Source: Coprobacter secundus (lineage in GTDB: Bacteria > Bacteroidota > Bacteroidia > Bacteroidales > Coprobacteraceae). Taken from it: a stretch of DNA of 64,000 nucleotides. A program made the position numbers and the translations under genes. Positions 18,222-28,330 of the stretch are shown piece after piece. Under the pieces are notes generated by a model, which ran no database searches, had not been told where the DNA came from, and worked only from the letters and a program-made list of their open reading frames with translations. Within the stretch, counting starts at the first letter, position 1. Every line of letters begins with the position of its first letter. The stretch lies in the NCBI GenBank assembly GCA_000803105.1, contig JTDA01000001.1, positions 62,001-126,000 of the forward strand, written 5' to 3'.

Positions 18222-19541
18222 ATGAAAAACTTTAAAAGAACTACTTTTCTTATTCTATTTCTACTCAATACTCTTTTCCCATTTGCCCAAAACAATCCGA
18301 AATTAAAACTCAGCATAGAAGAAATGTTTGCTCTGGCTGATTCTTGCAGTCGTAGTATTCATACTTTCCGTATAGCCGAACAAGAAGCCGAACAAGCTGT
18401 ACGAGTTGCTCAAAGTGCACGAATGCCCACTGTTGATGTCACTCTATCGGCCAGTTATTTAGGCGATGTATGGTTGTCAAATCGAAACTTATCTAATGGA
18501 GAAAATGCTCCTATGCCTCACTTTGGAAACAATTTCGCTATCGAAGCATCTCAGATAATATATGCTGGAGGGGCCATATCAAATAAAATAACATTGGCAA
18601 AATTACAACAACAGTTAGCCCAATTAGATATAAAGAAAAATAAACAAGATATACGTTTCCTGTTAGTAGGAAACTATCTGGAGATGTATAAATTAAAAAA
18701 CCAATCCGAAGTTTATCAAAAAAATATCGAACAAACCCGAAAACTACTCTCAGATATCCATGCAAAACAAAATCAAGGATTGGCCCTAAAAAATGATATT
18801 ACCCGATACGAATTACAACTCAAATCTCTTGAATTGGCTCTTACTCAAATACAAAATGACATTACCATATTGAACAATCAATTAGTAACAGTTTTAAGGC
18901 TACCTCAAAAAACTATAATAGATGTAGACTCTTCTCTATTGAATAAACTGCCACAACTATCAAACGAATCACATTGGCAAGAAACAGCACAAAATGAGTC
19001 ACCAACACTCCAACAATCTTTGCTAAGCATTAAACAATCCAAATATAATGAAAAGCTGATAAAAGCTGAACGTTTGCCTTCTATCGCATTATTGGCCGGA
19101 GATAAGTTGGATGGCCCTATAACAATAGAAGTGCCTCCTATAAACAAAAATTTAAACTACTGGTACGTGGGAATAGGGGTAAAATTCGATATTTCCTCAA
19201 CTTACAAAACTGTACGCAAAATAAAGCAGGCTAAATTCTCAACCCAAAAAGCTATAGAAAATAAATTATTATTTCAGGAAAATTTAATGACAGTAGTGAA
19301 AGAAGCATATGTACGCTTCAATGAATCGTTCGTTATTTATGATACACAAATAAAAAGTCTCGAACTGGCTACACAAAATTATGAGGTGATAAATAATAGA
19401 TATTTAAATGATTTAGCCCTCATAACGGACATGTTAGACGCCAGTAATGCAAAACTGAGCGCTGAACTTCAAGTTGCAAATGCACGTATAAATATACTTT
19501 TCAATTATTACAAACTGAAAAAAGTAAGTGGAAACTTATAA
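18222..19541 (+). CDS. TolC-family outer-membrane efflux protein
   Basis: A 439-residue outer-membrane channel component. A signal peptide (ending near FAQ) precedes two repeats of the TolC helical fold, starting LKLSIEEMFALADSCSRSIHTF and QESPTLQQSLLSIKQSKYNEKLIKAERLPSIALLAG. The C-terminal repeat contains RYLNDLALITDMLDASNAKLSAELQVANARI, a hallmark of the family. It is 27 bases upstream of the HlyD-type adaptor gene and forms the first gene of a tripartite efflux operon. Confidence 0.95.
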   Translation: MKNFKRTTFLILFLLNTLFPFAQNNPKLKLSIEEMFALADSCSRSIHTFRIAEQEAEQAVRVAQSARMPTVDVTLSASYLGDVWLSNRNLSNGENAPMPHFGNNFAIEASQIIYAGGAISNKITLAKLQQQLAQLDIKKNKQDIRFLLVGNYLEMYKLKNQSEVYQKNIEQTRKLLSDIHAKQNQGLALKNDITRYELQLKSLELALTQIQNDITILNNQLVTVLRLPQKTIIDVDSSLLNKLPQLSNESHWQETAQNESPTLQQSLLSIKQSKYNEKLIKAERLPSIALLAGDKLDGPITIEVPPINKNLNYWYVGIGVKFDISSTYKTVRKIKQAKFSTQKAIENKLLFQENLMTVVKEAYVRFNESFVIYDTQIKSLELATQNYEVINNRYLNDLALITDMLDASNAKLSAELQVANARINILFNYYKLKKVSGNL

Positions 19542-19568
19542 CAAAAAAACAACTTAATATAATAGAAA

Positions 19569-20603
19569 ATGAAACACAAAACTAAAAAACTAATCTACAA
19601 TATTACTGTATTATTATTGGTTATAGGAGGTATAATTTGGGTATTTTCAAGATTTATACATCTCGGAAATGTAGAATATACCGATAATGCCCAAATAAAA
19701 CAACTTATCGTACCAGTAAACTCAAGGGTCCAGGGGTTTATCAAAAAAGTATATTTTGAAGAATATCAAGATATGAAAAAGGGCGATACACTTTTACTCA
19801 TTGAAGATGCCGAATTTCGACTAAGAGTCGCACAAGCTGAAGCAGACTATCAAAATGCCCTATCAGGAAAAACCGTAATGACCTCAACTATAAATACAAC
19901 ACAAAATGATATCGCAGTTTCCGACGCTGGAATACAAGAAGCTAAAATCAGAATGGACAACGCTGAACGAGAATATATACGATATAAAAATTTATTGAAT
20001 CAGGATGCAGTCACCCGCCAACAATATGATGCTATGAAAACAAATTATGACGCACTAAAAGCACGATATGAGCTTCTCTTACGTCAAAAACAAACAACAA
20101 CTCTTGTAAAACAGGAACAAACCCAACGACTCGACCAAACCGACGCCGGAATAAAGTTGGCCGAAGCAGCATTGGAAATAGCCCGGCTAAATTTATCATA
20201 TACAGTAATTATTGCTCCCTGTGATGGCACTACCGGACGCAAAGATATTCAGGAAGGTCAACTGGTACAGCCCGGACAGACCTTAGTCGATATGGTAGAT
20301 AAAAATGATAAGTGGATTATAGCAAACTACAAAGAGACTCAAACAGCCAATATACATGAAGGCCAAAAGGTCGATATAAAAGTAGATACCATCCCAAACG
20401 TTATTTTCAAAGGGATTGTAAAATCCATATCAAGAGCCACAGGTGCAAGCTTCTCACTCATTCCCCAAGACAACTCCGCCGGAAATTTTGTAAAAGTAGA
20501 ACAAAGAATACCTTTACGTATAAATTTTTCCAATGGTAATAAGCCGGAAGACATGGAAAAATTAAGAGCCGGCATGAATGTAGAATGTGAGGTAAAATAC
20601 TAA
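19569..20603 (+). CDS. HlyD/EmrA-type membrane fusion protein
   Basis: A 344-residue periplasmic adaptor. It has an N-terminal membrane helix (about 8-28), a first biotinyl-lipoyl half (TDNAQIKQLIVPVNSRVQGFIKKV), a long coiled-coil hairpin (about 90-195), the second lipoyl half (ARLNLSYTVIIAPCDGTTGRKDIQEGQLVQPGQ) and a beta-barrel domain. The TDNAQ motif is typical of EmrA. It joins the TolC protein to the MFS permease whose gene starts 4 bases downstream. Confidence 0.94.
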   Translation: MKHKTKKLIYNITVLLLVIGGIIWVFSRFIHLGNVEYTDNAQIKQLIVPVNSRVQGFIKKVYFEEYQDMKKGDTLLLIEDAEFRLRVAQAEADYQNALSGKTVMTSTINTTQNDIAVSDAGIQEAKIRMDNAEREYIRYKNLLNQDAVTRQQYDAMKTNYDALKARYELLLRQKQTTTLVKQEQTQRLDQTDAGIKLAEAALEIARLNLSYTVIIAPCDGTTGRKDIQEGQLVQPGQTLVDMVDKNDKWIIANYKETQTANIHEGQKVDIKVDTIPNVIFKGIVKSISRATGASFSLIPQDNSAGNFVKVEQRIPLRINFSNGNKPEDMEKLRAGMNVECEVKY

Positions 20604-20607
20604 TTAT

Positions 20608-21927
20608 ATGCACGAAAACAAACCTTTTTCAATTCCAGCAATGAGAGATTTTGTTCCGGAAAAATTACGCCCTTGGATAATAATACTCATTGTTATTGTC
20701 TTTCAATTTTCCGGAGGAATATATCTTGCTGCTGTCAGTGAAATGGTAGGTTCATTAGCTCTCCTTCAAGAAGATATTATGATGGCGGGTTACGCGTCAA
20801 TGGTAGGAATGGCATTAACTTTTACCATCATGTTCCGACTTAAATTTCGATTTGCATCCAAAACATCTTTAATAATTTGTTGTGTAGCCATTATTTGCTG
20901 TAACCTGATATGCATATATACTCAAAGTGTTCCCTTACTTATAATAACATGTTTCTTTGCCGGAATATTCAGAATGTGGGGAACGTTTGAATGCAACTCT
21001 ACCATACAATTATGGCTCACACCTCAAAGAGACCTTTCCATATTTTTTTGTTACATTTATCTATTAGTACAATGCTGTATTCAATTGTCAGGATTAATAA
21101 CCGTATACACTTCTTTCTGGGCAAAATGGGAATATATGCATTGGCTCGTCATCGGATTACTCGGCATTACAATGCTGGTAACAATGATATTATTCAGAAA
21201 TTACCGCTCTATGCACAAACTCCCTTTATACGGAATAGACTGGTTAGGAGGCCTCATGTGGGGACTGACATTATTATGTATCATTTTCATTTGCGTTTAT
21301 GGAGAACATTATGACTGGTATCAATCTTGGCAAATCCGGATTGCAACTATCTTCTGCGTCATAATTTTATTATTAAACATTTGGCGAGCTTCATTTATAC
21401 GGCACCCGTTCATCTCTCTAAAGACATGGAGCTACAAAATAGTATATATGACCTTCCTATTGTATATTGTTATTAACATATTATTAGCCCCATCTCATTT
21501 ATTGGAACACATCTACATGAATTCTATCCTCAAATATGATTCCTTAAATATCATTTCTCTTAACTGGATTGTCCTATTAGGAACCATATCTGGAAGTATT
21601 TTTTGTTATCTTACTTTTGCTCGTAAAAAGTGGAAATATAAAACAATGTCAGTAATCGCCTTTGTAGCAATTACCGGTTATCTGATATACTTTTACTTCA
21701 CAATAGATTACAACCTCCCTAAAGAAACGCTGCTAATACCTATATTTTTAAGAAGCTTTGCTTATGTCATTATAGCCATTATTTTTCTGACGTCTTTATC
21801 AAAAGTCCCTTTCCAATATTTCTTTCAAGCTATTTCGATACAAGGATTTGTCAGTGCAAGTCTCGGAGGGGCTTTAGGAAGTGCCATATTGGGCCATTTC
21901 TTAAACTTCACAATGAAAAAAATATAA
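20608..21927 (+). CDS. EmrB-type MFS efflux permease (interrupted; lacks its C-terminus)
   Basis: A 439-residue product with about 13 membrane helices, belonging to the DHA2 (14-helix) drug:proton antiporter family that pairs with EmrA-type adaptors. Family members usually run to about 500-540 residues. The frame stops at MKKI followed by TAA, right after a run of seven A (21916-21922). The next frame, entered by one extra A or a -1 shift, gives KKNIMLLSMTLD and continues into the missing last helix. So this is either a one-base deletion, a sequencing error, or a recoded or translationally coupled gene. Substrate unknown; it is the inner-membrane part of the efflux operon. Confidence 0.85.
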   Translation: MHENKPFSIPAMRDFVPEKLRPWIIILIVIVFQFSGGIYLAAVSEMVGSLALLQEDIMMAGYASMVGMALTFTIMFRLKFRFASKTSLIICCVAIICCNLICIYTQSVPLLIITCFFAGIFRMWGTFECNSTIQLWLTPQRDLSIFFCYIYLLVQCCIQLSGLITVYTSFWAKWEYMHWLVIGLLGITMLVTMILFRNYRSMHKLPLYGIDWLGGLMWGLTLLCIIFICVYGEHYDWYQSWQIRIATIFCVIILLLNIWRASFIRHPFISLKTWSYKIVYMTFLLYIVINILLAPSHLLEHIYMNSILKYDSLNIISLNWIVLLGTISGSIFCYLTFARKKWKYKTMSVIAFVAITGYLIYFYFTIDYNLPKETLLIPIFLRSFAYVIIAIIFLTSLSKVPFQYFFQAISIQGFVSASLGGALGSAILGHFLNFTMKKI

Positions 21928-22214
21928 TGCTACTCAGTATGACATTAGACCATGTAAATACTTCTATCTATAAAATACCATTTACAGAATTATGTGGCAT
22001 ACTACAACAACAAGCTTTAATGGTCTCCCTAAAAGAACTATACGGTTGGCTCTCCCTAATCAGCCTATGTTGCCTACTATTATTTATGATAAAAGAAAGC
22101 TCCATTCGTCCGAAATATGTTTTACATCCCAAATACAGGTCTATCCGAAGATTTATCAAACATGAACTAAGGTTATCTAAAAAATTAAAAAGCACCGAAA
22201 AAGGTATTTTGTAA
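21927..22214 (+). CDS. C-terminal segment of the EmrB-type permease in a shifted frame
   Basis: A 95-residue reading frame whose ATG overlaps the preceding stop by one base (TAATG). It holds the segment typical of the last periplasmic loop and last helix of EmrB-type permeases (QQQALMVSLKELYGWLSLIS, then CLLLFMI) and a basic cytoplasmic tail. It has no signal for an independent function. Most likely it was one protein with 20608-21927, split by a single-base change at the A-run; separate synthesis by re-initiation and assembly of the two pieces is the alternative. Confidence 0.7.
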   Translation: MLLSMTLDHVNTSIYKIPFTELCGILQQQALMVSLKELYGWLSLISLCCLLLFMIKESSIRPKYVLHPKYRSIRRFIKHELRLSKKLKSTEKGIL

Positions 22215-22256
22215 AACCAAAATCTCTTTTACTTCTATTCATTTATTGAACATTAT

Positions 22257-22312
22257 AATTTAAGATTCAAGGAATATGCTGTAAATGAGCACACTCCTTG
22301 AATCTTAAAATT
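22257..22312 (+). terminator. Terminator between the convergent efflux and glycan operons
   Basis: TAAGATTCAAGGA (22261-22273) pairs perfectly with its complement at 22295-22307, extended by a few A-T pairs. On the plus strand it is followed by TTC and a run of seven T, a good rho-independent terminator for the efflux operon. The hairpin may also stop the leftward transcript after GH106. Confidence 0.8.
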
Positions 22313-22318
22313 CTTTTT

Positions 22319-25189
22319 TTATTTTATCAAAACCATTGGAGTAACGGTCACATTTCCTGAAATTCCAGATGGTCTCGGATCCCAATTTTCAGCACTAAAC
22401 CTTCCATCTTCACCGACATTCATCCGGCCTTTCGAATCGATATTTAGATTATAGAATATTTTCCATTCCAAGCCTTTTTTGTCCATATACGCTATACGGT
22501 TAGCCATCAGGTTAGATACTCTTATCTTCAATACATCATTGCCATTTAATAAATATGTCGGTATATCAATTGTATAGGGAGCTTCAAAAAGAGTACCCAG
22601 GTAAGTGTCATTTATATATACCGCAGCACTTTCATATACATTATCCAACTGAAGCCTCCATGCATCCGTCTTTTCAGACAAGAGAGGCAAGCGGGTTTCA
22701 TATTCTGCAGTACCCGAGAAGTAAGCATAGTCCTCTCCATATTCAGTCCAAGACTTTAACTCTGAAACCGTTTTCTTCTCAGGCAAAACAGGTCCTCCTT
22801 TGACAAAAGTAATATCCCAATTATCAGATAAAACAAGACTCTCTCCTATCGGCTTATAATACGGATACAAATTTCCGGAATAAGTCTTCTGAAATGTTTC
22901 TACAATCATCGACTCATTTGGGTTCAACTCCATCCAAATATCTGTTTTTCCATTATTTACTCTTGTTCTGGCATAACCATCCTTACCCGTCATAGGATTA
23001 TACAATGCACATGTACGATAGTCTGCATTCAAATTAACCCATCCGGAAAACTTAGTTTTTGAAGGATTAAATACAAAATAATAAAAATTGCCGTCATCCT
23101 TCAACCGACGGATACATTGTAACCCTTGACTATATAAACTTTCAGGCTTTACTTCTGACTGTTCCAGCAAATCCGGTAAAGCATTGAAAACAATAATCTT
23201 TCCTTTACCATATCGACAAATACGAATATCTCCCTCATCTGTAAAATGCAATCTCTTTTTCAAAGATTCCAGTTTCTTTCTATCTTGCTTTAAGTGTGCC
23301 AGCCCGGGTATATCCAACGGAAGATTTCCATAAAACGACACTGTAGCACCGGCTTTTGACAAATCTATCAACTTCTCAAAAGTCTCTACCGGCATATATC
23401 TCATTTTCGGAACAATTATCGTTTTATATGTATTTCCACCTGCAGTCAACTTGTCCTTTTTGACCTTCACATTCTGCAATAATTTATCTGATACAGCATC
23501 CCATGAATACCCTTTAGAAAGAAGATAACGCCCACACTCATCCATTGAAACCGTTTTGAAAGTATGGAAATAATGGAACATTTCCTTTCCCGGAGTAGAC
23601 CAAAGGTCTGATATGCCATAATAAAGCAATATATCATTAGAAGGCTTCCCGGCTTGTAAAAAACTTTGAGCTCGGGCAACATAACGATTGATAGCTCCAA
23701 AATCGTCCCAAAAACTATTTGCCGGAGTAAAATGTACTGCCGCATAGAACAACCACCCCGGCCAAGGAGCATCCTGCGGTGAGAAATCGGTACCATGATA
23801 AAAAATATGATTTACTCCACCTAATAAAAATTTATCATTTGCAGCCTTCACATCAGATAATCTCGATTGAAAATGCTCATTTAAAAGAGTACACGATTCT
23901 GCCGAAGCCAAATTCTTTCCTGTAAGATGAGCTGTAGACGGAGCACTTTTTATATCAGAAATCGTACTTCCTTCCGTTTCAGGCACATCACTGGCAGCAT
24001 ACAAATCCAAAGCATTCGCCGGAGATCCATGAGCCTGGTTACGGATGCCTTTTCCCTGTTTTTCTGCCCAAGACTGCCAGTTTTTCGTAAATCTTTCCAG
24101 CATTAACTCAGAAATAACAGCGCGATAATCATGTAATACCCGGCAATTGGTCTCCTCATCGGCCAAACCTAACAATGCAGGAATATACTGTTTCAAATCG
24201 TATCCGCATATTTTTTGGAATTCAGCAAAAAGCTCCGGTGTCCAGTTGGCACTTTCTACGGCATCATCGACCTCATACGAGTCATTAAAATAATATCTTA
24301 AATAACTTGTATCATAGCCTTTAAATGCGTCATCGAACTTTTTCAAATATCTTTTTATTGCCGGTTCCGAAAAATGGTCTATCACATTCCCCTCACCGCC
24401 CGGTCCGGCCCGTTCAACCATTTTACCATGATATCCTTGAAAAAGGGCACAGACCAGCCATTCTCCCGGAGGAGCCGTCCATTCCAAGAAGCCATTTTTC
24501 ACTTTATCGGTCAAGTCTATTGTTTCTGCAATTTTTTTTTGTCCTTTCACCAACTTATTGGCTGTAACAACAATCAAAGGCAAACTTCTCTTATACCAAA
24601 TTTGAGCGTACGGGATTTTTTGCAAATCCTCATTCGCTGTAACTGGATATTTGACATCCTCAATATTTACTTTCAACCAATTCTGTGTATAAGCAAGAGG
24701 CTTCTCGATATATTCAATTTTCTCGGAGAATTGTTGCCCTCCCTGCAACTTGAATGTTTTCGACCGCATATTTTTACAAGCAATCTCATCATCTACCCAT
24801 GGCCCTCCAAACGGCCAGCCAGACGTATTTGCCAAGTCTACTCCCATCCCGAGGCGTTTAGCCTCGTTCAGGGTATATACCAACATCTCCATCCATTTTG
24901 GAGACAAATAATCGATAAATCGATCCTCTTTACCTTTAACTCCATATATAGGAGTTATCTCAACGCCTCCTAATCCGGCTTTCTGATAAGCTTCCAAGGC
25001 AGCAGTTATATCTTTCTTGGTAACGGCACTCCCTTGTATCCACCATCGGGTCCAAGGTTTTGTCTCCTTCTTTATCTCCGGCCATTTTATCTCTCCGGTT
25101 TCTTCTATTCCAAATGACTCAAAAGAAACACAAAGAGATAAAAAGAGCATGAAAAATAGTCGAAAATAGACTTTATGGTTTTTCATCAT
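22319..25189 (-). CDS. GH106-type alpha-L-rhamnosidase
   Basis: A 956-residue secreted enzyme expected to release alpha-linked rhamnose. After a signal peptide it has the GH106 opening motif (KPWTRWWIQGSAVTKKDI), GLGGVEITPIYGVKG, and the barrel segment LGMGVDLANTSGWPFGGPWV. Later come GHPx-like RNQAHGSPANALDLYAASDVPETEG and the C-terminal galactose-binding-like domain (AYFSGTAEYETRLPL; LQLDNVYESAAVYINDTYLGTL). Length fits the family. It is the last gene of the 15-gene array, 13 bases after the PKD lipoprotein. Rhamnosidase activity agrees with the GH28 gene in the same operon, suggesting a rhamnogalacturonan or another rhamnose-bearing glycan. Confidence 0.85.
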   Translation of the reverse strand: MMKNHKVYFRLFFMLFLSLCVSFESFGIEETGEIKWPEIKKETKPWTRWWIQGSAVTKKDITAALEAYQKAGLGGVEITPIYGVKGKEDRFIDYLSPKWMEMLVYTLNEAKRLGMGVDLANTSGWPFGGPWVDDEIACKNMRSKTFKLQGGQQFSEKIEYIEKPLAYTQNWLKVNIEDVKYPVTANEDLQKIPYAQIWYKRSLPLIVVTANKLVKGQKKIAETIDLTDKVKNGFLEWTAPPGEWLVCALFQGYHGKMVERAGPGGEGNVIDHFSEPAIKRYLKKFDDAFKGYDTSYLRYYFNDSYEVDDAVESANWTPELFAEFQKICGYDLKQYIPALLGLADEETNCRVLHDYRAVISELMLERFTKNWQSWAEKQGKGIRNQAHGSPANALDLYAASDVPETEGSTISDIKSAPSTAHLTGKNLASAESCTLLNEHFQSRLSDVKAANDKFLLGGVNHIFYHGTDFSPQDAPWPGWLFYAAVHFTPANSFWDDFGAINRYVARAQSFLQAGKPSNDILLYYGISDLWSTPGKEMFHYFHTFKTVSMDECGRYLLSKGYSWDAVSDKLLQNVKVKKDKLTAGGNTYKTIIVPKMRYMPVETFEKLIDLSKAGATVSFYGNLPLDIPGLAHLKQDRKKLESLKKRLHFTDEGDIRICRYGKGKIIVFNALPDLLEQSEVKPESLYSQGLQCIRRLKDDGNFYYFVFNPSKTKFSGWVNLNADYRTCALYNPMTGKDGYARTRVNNGKTDIWMELNPNESMIVETFQKTYSGNLYPYYKPIGESLVLSDNWDITFVKGGPVLPEKKTVSELKSWTEYGEDYAYFSGTAEYETRLPLLSEKTDAWRLQLDNVYESAAVYINDTYLGTLFEAPYTIDIPTYLLNGNDVLKIRVSNLMANRIAYMDKKGLEWKIFYNLNIDSKGRMNVGEDGRFSAENWDPRPSGISGNVTVTPMVLIK

Positions 25190-25202
25190 TTCAACGTATT
25201 AT

Positions 25203-26537
25203 TTATTTTTCCAAAGAAACCGATTTTATCTTCACCCGGGCACCCTCTTCATTCGAAACTACAAAACCGATAGTTACAGTTCCAGCAGAGGCTAAGTTAA
25301 ACTCTACACCCTGCTTTGTCAAAGGTGTCGTTTCATCCCAATGCAAATAAGCAAGCACATCCGGGTCGGTCATCATATTTTCAATATCCGGCAATTCGGA
25401 ACCCTTGGTTACAACAAGATAACCATCACTCTTTCCATCAAATCTAAATGGAATGAACCCTGCATTAAAGGTTCCGGCAGGCAAATCTACAGACTGATAT
25501 ATCTTCGCATTGGTCAATGCTCCTCCAGTAGCCTTATTTGCATAGAAGTCCATAACACCTCCATTATCACCCTGATATCCTCCCACATAGATTTTCTTTG
25601 ACGAATTATAAGTAGACTTGACATTTTCCGTACAACTCCAATCTTTCAAACAATCGACACGACCTGAAACCAAACCAGCCTTAACAAAAGGAGCTCCACT
25701 ATTCTTTATGTACTCATCTGTAATATCTTCCCATATATGTATAACTTTTGTTACAGTGACCAAATTTCCGCGTGTCCCTTTCGAAGTCAACTTCACGTTA
25801 TAAATCCCTACTCCAGGAAATACATGCTCTTTAGGATCCTGTTCCGTTACAATCTCAGAGCCATCCCCGAAATCCCATTCATAATTCAAACAAAATACAG
25901 AAGTATTTGAAATATGTATTTTCAAGGGATCTTTTTCATCGACTTCAAACGTAAAATCCGGTTGAGCTTCTATAAGTCCGGCCTTAATATCCAAAACAAT
26001 AAGACTCTTACTTTCATTGATATCGACATTCGAGCTTAGGATCTTCACTCCTAAAGCATAGCGCTTATCTAAATTAGATAATAAGAAAGGGATATCTATC
26101 GCTAAATTGGACATTCCGAGATCTTCTCCTTTAGCTATATTCACTTGAGTATCCAGTTGATATTTACCTTCAGGTAATATTTCCGGAATACTTCCATCTT
26201 CATCTACCAATTCTTCCGACTCGATCAGTCCCGGTATAGTATCATTGTCTACACCCAATTCCACCACAACATTACCTTTGCTCCACACAGATCCTCTATA
26301 TATGCCTATTGGTATAAGGAGCTTATTATTTCCCGCATCTATTTTATATCGGAACGGCTCATTCGGTGATTCTATAATCTGATCAACTTTATAAATAAGA
26401 GTCTCATATACTCCAGCAATATATACTTTATCATTCGGATATTCTGACCCGGCATCATAAACTTCACGGTATTCACAAGCATATAATAGTATCGACACCG
26501 TCAATACGGATAGAGCTTTATATATTATCTTTTTCAT
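25203..26537 (-). CDS. PKD-domain surface lipoprotein, putative surface glycan-binding protein
   Basis: A 444-residue lipoprotein with lipobox Cys21 (LLYACEYREVYD). An N-terminal DUF1735/BT_3987-like beta-sandwich (about 35-190) is followed by a PKD domain (about 195-275) with the motif YEWDFGDGS. A C-terminal jelly-roll-like domain (about 285-444) is probably a carbohydrate-binding module. Its place directly after SusD is where PULs usually encode an auxiliary surface glycan-binding protein (SusE/F position). No catalytic motif is visible. Confidence 0.85.
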   Translation of the reverse strand: MKKIIYKALSVLTVSILLYACEYREVYDAGSEYPNDKVYIAGVYETLIYKVDQIIESPNEPFRYKIDAGNNKLLIPIGIYRGSVWSKGNVVVELGVDNDTIPGLIESEELVDEDGSIPEILPEGKYQLDTQVNIAKGEDLGMSNLAIDIPFLLSNLDKRYALGVKILSSNVDINESKSLIVLDIKAGLIEAQPDFTFEVDEKDPLKIHISNTSVFCLNYEWDFGDGSEIVTEQDPKEHVFPGVGIYNVKLTSKGTRGNLVTVTKVIHIWEDITDEYIKNSGAPFVKAGLVSGRVDCLKDWSCTENVKSTYNSSKKIYVGGYQGDNGGVMDFYANKATGGALTNAKIYQSVDLPAGTFNAGFIPFRFDGKSDGYLVVTKGSELPDIENMMTDPDVLAYLHWDETTPLTKQGVEFNLASAGTVTIGFVVSNEEGARVKIKSVSLEK

Positions 26538-26565
26538 ACATTTATTATTTTATTCGTTAAGATGA

Positions 26566-28314
26566 TTACCAAAGCGGGTTCTGAGCCCAACCAGCAGCCA
26601 TGACCTGTTCATTCAAAATAACAGACCCCGGTATTGGATAGAAATACATTTTGGGAGTGAAGACACGTTTTTCCACAGAAATTTTCCTATAAGTAAATGT
26701 ACCATCACTTTCATTCTTTTGTATTTCTACTCCTTCCAAATCTGAATTAAGATCTGTTGTCGCAGTCATCCATCTCCGGGTATCCCACAAACGATGATCT
26801 TCAAAAGCAAGCTCAACACGTCTTTCATTCCGTATTCTCTCCCGAAGCACATCTTGACTGGCATCAGTTATAGGAGTCATTTTAACATCACTACGCTCTC
26901 TTGCCTTATTTGCATAAATCAGAATATCTGGATTACCCGGATCTGATTCATTCAAGGCTTCGGCATAATTCAAATAAATTTCTGATATTCGGAATATCAC
27001 CCAAGGATGGTTGCTTGTCCCATTCGTAACCAGATTGATGTTCGAATCCACAAACTTTCTCAAATAATACCCTGTCAAAGTTCCGTTTTTGATATTTTTG
27101 TGCGCTCCACCTTCAAAAGTTTCTATAGTCGTATTCTGAAATGAAGCTCCGTTCATATATACTGTCAAAGCCAGACGAGGATCCCGATTGGCATACGGAT
27201 TGGCAGCGTGTTCAGGATTATTCCAGTCAAATTTACTCCCATCAGTCATTTCATAAGCATCTACTAAATTCTGAGATGGAGTAACGCGTCCTTCTCCATT
27301 CGGAAAACCAGCCGGAAAATTGAGTTTCTCAAACGTATTGGTATTTCCATTTATACGGCGTACCAATATCAACTCAGGACTTTGGTACACCTTACCTAAA
27401 TCCGTATATCGGGACATTAGTTCATATCCGGCTTGCGCTGACAAATCTATAACCGCTTTAGCTGCTGCCGCAGCTTCAGCCCACCGTTCTTTACGGTCTT
27501 TCTTGTTCAAAACAATCAATTCCGGATGAGAATACCCTTGCGCCCAAGATTCAGTATTCCATAAATCACTGGCAGCATACAATAATAAACGGCTCTTTAA
27601 GGCTAGAGCAGCACCTCTTGTTACTCTGCCCAAATTATCGTTATTATATACTATAGGTAAAGCATCTTCTTCTCCGTTTGGGCCTTCACCTCCTAAAACC
27701 GTACACTCATTCACTACAAAATCGACACATTCTTGCAACGAATTTCTCTGGATTTTCTCAAAATCAGTATCTAACGATAGAGCCGTAGTCATAATAGGTA
27801 TACCACCATATCGTTTTATCAACTCAAAATGATAGTATGCTCTTAAAAAACGAGCCTCTTTTTTCCAATTTGTAATATCAGCCAACCTCGTTTTATATAT
27901 TTCTTGGGCATTCTCACTCGGATCAAGTTTATAAGCGTCCAGATTGACTTCAAATTTTTCCGATGACTCCAAATACGTATTCACTCTTCGAATATAGGAA
28001 TAATAATGCGACCATACATCATCAGGATTGACATACTGGTTCCACGAACCGGAATTAAAAGTCTGAGCATTACCTTGTAATGTATATTCGGCCTCATCAC
28101 TCAACGAAGCCATCATGGCATTATCTATCAAGAAATGTCCATCCCGCATCCCGGTATACAGATGAATAACTTGTTTTTGCAGATTACCATATTCCGTAGC
28201 AATGGCTTCTTCGGTCAACGTTGTAGGATATTCTCTGTCCAAATCTGAACATGAGCCAAACAAAGAAGCCACCAATACCAAAGCTATGCTATGTATTTTT
28301 ATCGTATTTTTCAT
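26566..28314 (-). CDS. SusD-like surface glycan-binding lipoprotein (second of the tandem pair)
   Basis: A 582-residue RagB/SusD-family lipoprotein with lipobox Cys22 (LFGSCSDLDREYP). Family segments include EARFLRAYYHFELIKRYGGIPIMT near residue 155 and RIRNERRVELAFEDHRLWDTRRW near 510, with the C-terminal YPIPGSVILNEQVMAAGWAQNPLW. It starts 16 bases after its SusC partner (28331-31150) and should bind that transporter. It is clearly divergent from the other SusD of the array, so the two pairs may take different glycan fragments. Confidence 0.96.
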   Translation of the reverse strand: MKNTIKIHSIALVLVASLFGSCSDLDREYPTTLTEEAIATEYGNLQKQVIHLYTGMRDGHFLIDNAMMASLSDEAEYTLQGNAQTFNSGSWNQYVNPDDVWSHYYSYIRRVNTYLESSEKFEVNLDAYKLDPSENAQEIYKTRLADITNWKKEARFLRAYYHFELIKRYGGIPIMTTALSLDTDFEKIQRNSLQECVDFVVNECTVLGGEGPNGEEDALPIVYNNDNLGRVTRGAALALKSRLLLYAASDLWNTESWAQGYSHPELIVLNKKDRKERWAEAAAAAKAVIDLSAQAGYELMSRYTDLGKVYQSPELILVRRINGNTNTFEKLNFPAGFPNGEGRVTPSQNLVDAYEMTDGSKFDWNNPEHAANPYANRDPRLALTVYMNGASFQNTTIETFEGGAHKNIKNGTLTGYYLRKFVDSNINLVTNGTSNHPWVIFRISEIYLNYAEALNESDPGNPDILIYANKARERSDVKMTPITDASQDVLRERIRNERRVELAFEDHRLWDTRRWMTATTDLNSDLEGVEIQKNESDGTFTYRKISVEKRVFTPKMYFYPIPGSVILNEQVMAAGWAQNPLW

Positions 28315-28330
28315 TTTACTACTGTATTAA

